The notes under the pieces: generated by a model
Database searches by the model: none
Told to the model about the DNA's origin: nothing
The model's input: the letters and a program-made list of their open reading frames with translations, nothing else
Shown here: one piece after another, positions 58,511 to 64,000 of the stretch
Layout of the letters: each line of letters opens with the position of its first letter
How positions within the stretch are numbered: position 1 is the stretch's first letter
Program-made: the position numbers and the translations under genes
Assembly: GCA_034766995.1 (NCBI GenBank)
Contig: CM068325.1
Location: forward strand, 5,512,164 to 5,576,163
Length of the DNA stretch: 64,000 nt
Source: Acanthacorydalis orientalis
Lineage: Eukaryota; Arthropoda; Insecta; Megaloptera; Corydalidae
Direction of reading: 5' to 3'

Positions 58511-58800
58511 ATATATGTATATTGTATATCAGTTCGGTAGAAAAATAATTGAAGCTTATGACATTAAAATTCGTATAAATTACTGCAATTATTTTCTCAC
58601 GGGCACAATATATATTATATACCAGTTCGATATAATAATGATTGCAGTTTATGACAATTACAATTCGAATAAATTACCGCAATTATTTTCCTACCGATTT
58701 TATATATATATTAGTTCGGTAGACTAATAATTGCGCTTTCTGACATTGAAATTGATATAAATTACAGCAATTATTTTCCTACCAACTTTATATATATATA
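58130..58800. mobile_element. Cluster of five foldback MITEs in AT microsatellite
   Basis: Copies at about 58222-58294, 58312-58386, 58531-58605, 58623-58699 and 58711-58787 each start (T/C)AGTTCGGTAG and end near CTACCGA(T/C)T. Each is an imperfect palindrome with 'TAATTG...CAATTA' inner arms. AT runs lie at 58138-58188 and 58442-58502. The five copies are more diverged than the isolated ones. Confidence 0.75.
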
Positions 58801-58849
58801 TATAATTTTTTTCCAAACGATCGGCTCGTATTTTAGTCAGTCATCTGGT

Positions 58850-59020
58850 TTCGACGAAGATCGACGTCGACGAACCCGACGAGATTCCCACCCGTTGTAG
58901 ATCCCACGCGCACGGATTCGAGGATGCACCCATCCCAGCGGCCGGGGATCAGAATTCGGCCGCAGTATCTCCTGCTTGTCGTACGAGGCGACTAAAAGGA
59001 CGTGGCGTGTGAATGAGACC
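58850..59020 (+). mobile_element. Dispersed-repeat-like block (AGTATCTCCTGC...GGCGACTAAAAGG)
   Basis: 'gtatctcctgcttgtcgtac' followed by 'gaggcgactaaaaggacg' resembles a block I associate from memory with dispersed retroelement-related repeats in insect genomes. No reverse transcriptase is visible in the following 5 kb, so the assignment is weak. Confidence 0.3.
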
Positions 59021-60092
59021 GTGTGCGTGGGCGTGTGTGCGTGCGATGGGCTGTCGTGTATCCGCGTCGCGTTTCCGGCCGGTTCCGCGTTTTTGTTTTT
59101 GTTGTCTTCCGCTTCGGCAGCGGATGTCGGTCCGTCGCTTCGTCCCGAAGCGACGAAGATCTGGCACGCGCGTCCAGATCTCGGTTCCGGATCATCGAGG
59201 GAACGAAGGACGCTGCTGGCGTTGTCGGCGAGTACGCGGTATGTTCTTCAGAGTACGAGGAGTGTTTTAAGCATTGTTGTGTTTTATTTTATGTGATTTG
59301 CAGCTCGGTCGAAACACGAACGTCCTCCCCGTACCATTCTTCGGATCCTCGGTCAGTCCTGTAGAGTTCATTCAAGTTTTCTATGCTTGAATTTTTATTC
59401 CTTGTAAATCACTTTAGAGTCCTCGTTCATAATGATTTTCTTTTCACATATAATCTCATTAATTTTGCTTTGAATTTTCCGGATTTAATCCGTAGAGATT
59501 TTAACAGACACCTTGCACTAGTGTTTGATTTCATTGCTGATAATTTTCAAGTCCCTGTCTAGCATTTAATTATTTGTGTATAGATTTAAAGTGAATTAAT
59601 TTATCTTTGATTTTTCTAAATTTCAATCGTTTCTGAATGTAAATTCGCCCCCATTTAGATTCTTCTGTGACCCTGTTCCGCTGTCATTTTAGAGTGACGG
59701 ATGTGGAGTTTCCTCACTCCTCTCTGTACCGATTACTAGCAGTACCTGCAGCCGAACTGGACTTCGTGTGATTCGACCATTAAGTATCATTGATTTTCGT
59801 ATAATTTACATGATTTTCAGCTCCTGATGCCCCCTCGTACCGTTTACCTTGTTGTACAAATTGATTGTGTTTTTTTTGTAGAGTCTTTGATCAGAATTTA
59901 AGTGTCAGGATGTAGCTTCAAGTAACTGTAGCTTAACTGTTCTCTTGCTGAATTTCACTTTGTACCACGATCGAGTGAGATTTTTTTAAATTTAACCGAA
60001 TTTCGCATAACGTTCTTTTGTTTAATTCTTTGCTGATCCGTTTCAAGCATTCGATTGGATTTAGTTTTTGTTTGCATTAATTTTTGAGAGTT

Positions 60093-60300
60093 GCTCGTCG
60101 TCACACTTGTTCCGGCGGATCGGCGGGGCGATGCGGCATCGTGCGGACGATCGTCGGTTCGCCGTCGACACCGTACTTGTGCCTGTACGCACACTGGGGT
60201 GTGGTGCTAGCGCCGGCAGTAATTCATAGTCGTTGATGTCCACGCATCGTTCAGTCGGAACGTCGGCGCGGGTGAGGCGATGAGCTCTCGGCCGGGCCGG
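60093..60300 (+). repeat. 208-bp direct repeat, copy 1
   Basis: Almost identical to 60776-60983, 683 bases apart, with three or four substitutions. Contains 'gtgtggtgctagcgccggca' and 'gttgatgtccacgcatcgtt'. After the repeat a short shared tail (CCGGCCGGCAGTCA) recurs, offset by about 20 bases in copy 2. Confidence 0.92.
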
Positions 60301-60775
60301 CCGGCAGTCAGTCATGTAAATTGTTTGCGTTCGCGTTTCACGAAGATTGATGTAGATTTCATGTAGTTATTTGCATTTTTTTTTTTGAAAAATAAGTAAA
60401 TTCCCTTCACTGTTCAGAGTAGTTTCGGTTAAATTCATTTCGCGTCCTCCCACCCACCTACGGTTCCTGTTGATGCCCTCCCTGAGGTGTTATCCTGCTC
60501 GTGTGTTCGTCCAGGGGCAGGTGTCGAGGCAGCGATGTGTTCACCGCAAATCGAGCAGGATATCCGTCGATGGTTCTGTGTGCTGAGCGGGGGAGGCGCG
60601 AACGTCGCGAGACAAAGCGCGATTCGATCATGATTCTAGACATCCACGTGTTCGTCCAGGTCCCCGGATTCATAGTCGAGAGTCGGGCGTCGGATTACAA
60701 TCGTGTTCGGAAATCGTCTCTCTGTTCGAATTTCGATCCGGTCGATCGAATACTTTTCTAAATTTTCATTCTTGA

Positions 60776-60983
60776 GCTCGTCGTCACACTTGTTCCGGTG
60801 GATCGGCGGGGCGATGCGGCATCGTGCGGACGATCGTCGGTTCGCCGTCGACACCGTACTTGTGCCTGTACGCACACTGGGGTGTGGTGCTAGCGCCGGC
60901 AGTAATTCATAGTCGTTGATGTCCACGCATCGTTCAGTCGGAACATCGGCGCGGGTGAGGCGATGAGCCCTCGGCCGGGCCGG
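60776..60983 (+). repeat. 208-bp direct repeat, copy 2
   Basis: See copy 1; begins GCTCGTCGTCACAC and ends in the GCCGGGCCGG word. The 475 bases between the copies are not repeated. Confidence 0.92.
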
Positions 60984-63104
60984 GCAGCGTACGTCGCGCG
61001 CCGTCCGGCCGGCAGTCATTCTTCACGAGGGGCCGCCGCGTTTAGCTGTAAATACCTGTAGTTGTGTCCACTTTGAGACACCGAGTTCGTATGTTGACAG
61101 ACGACGGCCCTCTGTGAATAGCACCGGGAAACTGTAAATGTTTTTTAAAGTTCAGCATTTTCATCAAATGTAACTCTCTTCGTGTCAGACGAAGAGAGTC
61201 GATCGAATCAGCAGTCTTTGTCGCGTGCCGTTCGTTAATCTGTCATGTGATGGCGTACGCCATGTCTAATGATTTTCCTTTCCAGCCTAGGTTCTTCCCA
61301 GCAGCGCATCCTGAATTCCTTCTCGTACCGTTCGTCCGTCTCTCACGCCGGCTCGGTTCGGTCCGTCGGTCCGCCGGTTCGGTACCCGCTGCCGACCGCG
61401 TTCACAAAAAACGACTCGGAATCGTCCGTCCTTGTCGTTTTTTCAAAAATAACTCCGTATCGCGTCCGTCTAAGACAGAGTGATTTTTCTATATTTACTT
61501 GTGTGTGCGCGAAAAGTAGTGAAACACCGAGTGTCGTTCGAACGTTCGAGTGCGTCCTCGACCTCCTGTCCAGGTGGCCCGCACGGTCGCGCGCGCGTCG
61601 AGGCTCTGCAGGAGGGAGGCACCCGGGAGTGCTTGCTTGCTTCCTGATTATCGGACCGGACGTACGACCGTCCGGCTGTATATATCAGTACAGTAGTAGA
61701 TCCGTTGTGTGTGGTTCCTGTCCGAGACGGAGATCGAGGCAGAGAGTGAAGAAAGAGCGCGTCGCACTCAATCACAGGTTTAGTATGTCTGTATTTTTTG
61801 CAGGTGAAGAGGGGTTTAGTTAAGCATTATTAGAACTGTTCATTGTCGCGGATATTTTTCGTATGTCAGCTTTGAACCCGCGTTTTTCTCTCGTGCCAGG
61901 GGTTTCAGTCGCGCACCGAAAAGGGAGGGACTCGTCGTCTGGAGTAGTCTCGCCTAAGCGCCTAGCGTATAAGAGACGTTGCGACTCCCGACGGTGGAAC
62001 GGCAGGGCGTGACCTGCCCCGGCACCCGTGCTGTCGATGCGGGCACTCGCCTCAGTCGTCGTGCTGTTGAGCGATCCCCGCGCCAGCGCTCTTGTCGTTG
62101 AGCGGTCACCGTCCCAGTCCGACCATCGGCCGGATGAAAAGATATCGGCGACGAATGCAGGGGCGGGCCGGTCGCCGAACGATCGTGTGTCGGCCGGCCC
62201 GCAGTCCGACGTTTCTTAAAAACGTCCACTAGCTCAGGTCACTCTCGATCATATCCGACACGGACTGTTTTAAACCCTTGACAGTCTGCTCGCAGAGCCG
62301 CGACCGTACCACACCAAACCGGCGTTCCGGAACATGTGCGGTGCGATCGGACGCATTCCTGGTGACGTCACAAGCTGGGGCTGCGTTCGGATCTCAACGC
62401 GTGTGCTTCGGTTCACCACTGCACTTGGTGTACCACGGTCGATGCGCTTCCTCCGTGTTTTTTTTTAAGTCATTTACACTTTCCAGCCCGATCCTTCCGT
62501 TGACCGATCGGGTCGCCCCCGCGAATCCGGCACGCTATCGATCCGCATCTAGCCGTGCATAAGAGGACACGTCCCGCACCCGACCGCGGCTAACCTTAGC
62601 TTCAGTCAGAGCCTCGGGTGCAAATCAGGACCTGCGGGGTACCGTCGCGCACGTTGTCTCCGGACGAATCGTGCGCTGGGCGGCGGCGGGAGGCCGGCCT
62701 CCCGTCCGTCCCCCATAAAGGTAGTCCGCAGGATTTAGGATTTGGTACGGGTCTTTCAGGTCATGATGTGAAACGCATCGAGGACGACGCGGGATTCTCG
62801 ACGAGGGATTCAGAAGCGACGAGGTCGCTAGGTGTTTGTGAGTCGGTTGCGTTTCTGAGCGAGTCGTTCAGAAAGATAAGTAGAGCGACAACTGGTAGTG
62901 ATTAAAGGTTGATGTGAGCGTGAAACGCCACGACATATAGGCACGACATGGACACGACTGTAACGAAACGTATGACCGAATTTGAGACTGAACGTGGACG
63001 GACACACCGGACGAAACCGAAAACCGACCGACAGACTAACAGACGGAGACGAGCGAACACGAACGACCGGAGTGACGTGCGTTTTCGTTGTACAATGATT
63101 TCCA

Positions 63105-63230
63105 GGCACTTTCCGGCGATTCGTTCGAGAACGAGACACGCCTGCGCGTTCTGCGGATCTCGAAGAAAGAAATCACGCCGTGATTCCGTACCGCGCGCAA
63201 ACACGGACATCGAGGAACTAAGATCGTGCA
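63105..63230 (+). other. Possible exon
   Basis: Bounded by TTTCCAG at 63098-63104 and CAG|GTGAGC at 63230/63231. Frames are ambiguous: one is open throughout, another stops after 'ALSGDSFENETRLRVLRISK'. No family recognised. Confidence 0.25.
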
Positions 63231-63231
63231 G

Positions 63232-63809
63232 GTGAGCAGTCGTTCGGTCATGACGTTCGTCACGTTTCATACCCAAATCCGTCACCGATTAGGGCCATAA
63301 AACTGTTCAGCTGGCCAGAGATCATTTCGAATCGCCTACGATGCTTGCGATTCGTTATGATTCCGGCTGGATGGACACTCGCTAAAAGTCTGTACAAAAA
63401 TCCAAGCGTTTCAATGTTGTCGAAAATCCACGTCACGGACTCGTTCCATACTGAAAAATTCCAGAACGGAATTGAAAAAAATAAACGACTGACAGTTCGT
63501 CGCATAATCTATAAATTCAACGACACTGTCGGACCGTCTATAAACGTTGACAATTCGCAAAGTTATATCTAACCGTGTCATTTTTCTATTCGACAACTCG
63601 TATAGTGCGTTCAGTGTGTAAGACAGAGCGGACACGGGAGACTGTATGCGCGAGCGAGACTCGAATAGGGCGTTTAAACTTAACGGCGTTACGTGTAAAC
63701 ACAAGCTTGTCGCGTCGACCGCCGCGAGCGCGACGTAACTCGACAGTTTGGCCTATCGGAGGATCAAATGATAACAAAACACACTAAAAATATCGGAAAT
63801 ACTTTAAAC
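63232..63809. other. Intergenic, no gene recognised
   Basis: Mixed composition with short open frames only. Confidence 0.5.
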
Positions 63810-64000
63810 TTTATTCAATGTAATATCGACGATGCAATGCGTAATGTCTGTCTCCGTTACGCAAAGTAGAGTCAGCGTCCTCGCCGGTGTGTTCTTCCTT
63901 ACCGTCAGCTCGGATTCACACCAGAGGTTTTTGTCTCGGAGTCGCCACAACAGCCGGACGGACAGCGGCTGCGGGACAGGCGATCGTAGCGGCGGTCCGC
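63810..64000 (-). other. Possible 3' end of a minus-strand gene running off the window
   Basis: AATAAA on the minus strand at 63815-63810 follows GC-rich, open sequence to the window edge. One frame is open from the edge to a stop near the signal. The coding frame cannot be decided. Confidence 0.3.

Larger units (their letters stand above)
59021..62900. other. Long GC-rich/AT-mixed region, no recognised gene
   Basis: CpG-rich segments (59020-59260, 60080-60310, 60500-61010, 61300-61780, 61900-62230, 62600-62870) alternate with AT-rich ones. Open frames of 60-180 codons have no recognisable motif. A non-coding transcript or a decayed element is possible. Confidence 0.4.

Overview
The window is nuclear DNA of an arthropod, most likely an insect. 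Genes have short GT-AG introns (many 56-65 bp), TATA-box promoters and AATAAA signals, and GC-rich, CpG-rich exons lie in AT-rich flanks. The recognisable genes have clear insect homologues: a Henna-type phenylalanine hydroxylase, a CYP6-like P450, GNL1 and the complex I subunit NDUFB1. I cannot name the species; Hymenoptera is a guess from composition only. No bacterial or phage organisation is present.

Layout. 1-4.1 kb: phenylalanine hydroxylase gene (minus strand, last exon off the left edge) with a decayed mariner in an intron. 4.7-9.6 kb: a 153-bp satellite interrupted by a two-exon gene for an unknown secreted protein. 10-17 kb: arrays of ~170-185-bp satellites and a ~20-bp minisatellite. 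15.5-25.4 kb: a gene for an unrecognised 553-aa, probably myristoylated protein. A 15-bp minisatellite recurs upstream of its first coding exon and in both of its introns. 26-31.4 kb: more ~180-bp satellite. 31.6-35.4 kb: an intronless 1279-aa gene combining a possible PD-(D/E)XK nuclease-like N-terminus, a NACHT NTPase and ankyrin repeats, bounded by satellite on both sides. 35.6-39 kb: a 181-bp satellite with higher-order structure. 39.06-48.0 kb: a large inverted duplication (arms ~3.2 kb, spacer ~2.6 kb). Each arm carries an intact copy of a two-exon gene for a 137-aa membrane protein; the spacer holds a homogeneous 161-bp tandem array. 47.9-56.5 kb: a compact gene cluster: GNL1 (minus), CYP6-like P450 (minus), a NEK2-like pseudokinase (plus) and NDUFB1 (minus). 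57-64 kb: AT microsatellites, a cluster of ~75-bp foldback elements, and a GC-rich region without a recognised gene that contains a 208-bp direct repeat.

The genes do not form one pathway. Two observations stand out. First, the NACHT-ankyrin protein's architecture recalls prokaryotic STAND-type antiphage effectors. Second, nearly all intergenic DNA and the large introns are made of divergent satellite arrays with a ~180-bp period that share a common motif skeleton across gene-bearing DNA.
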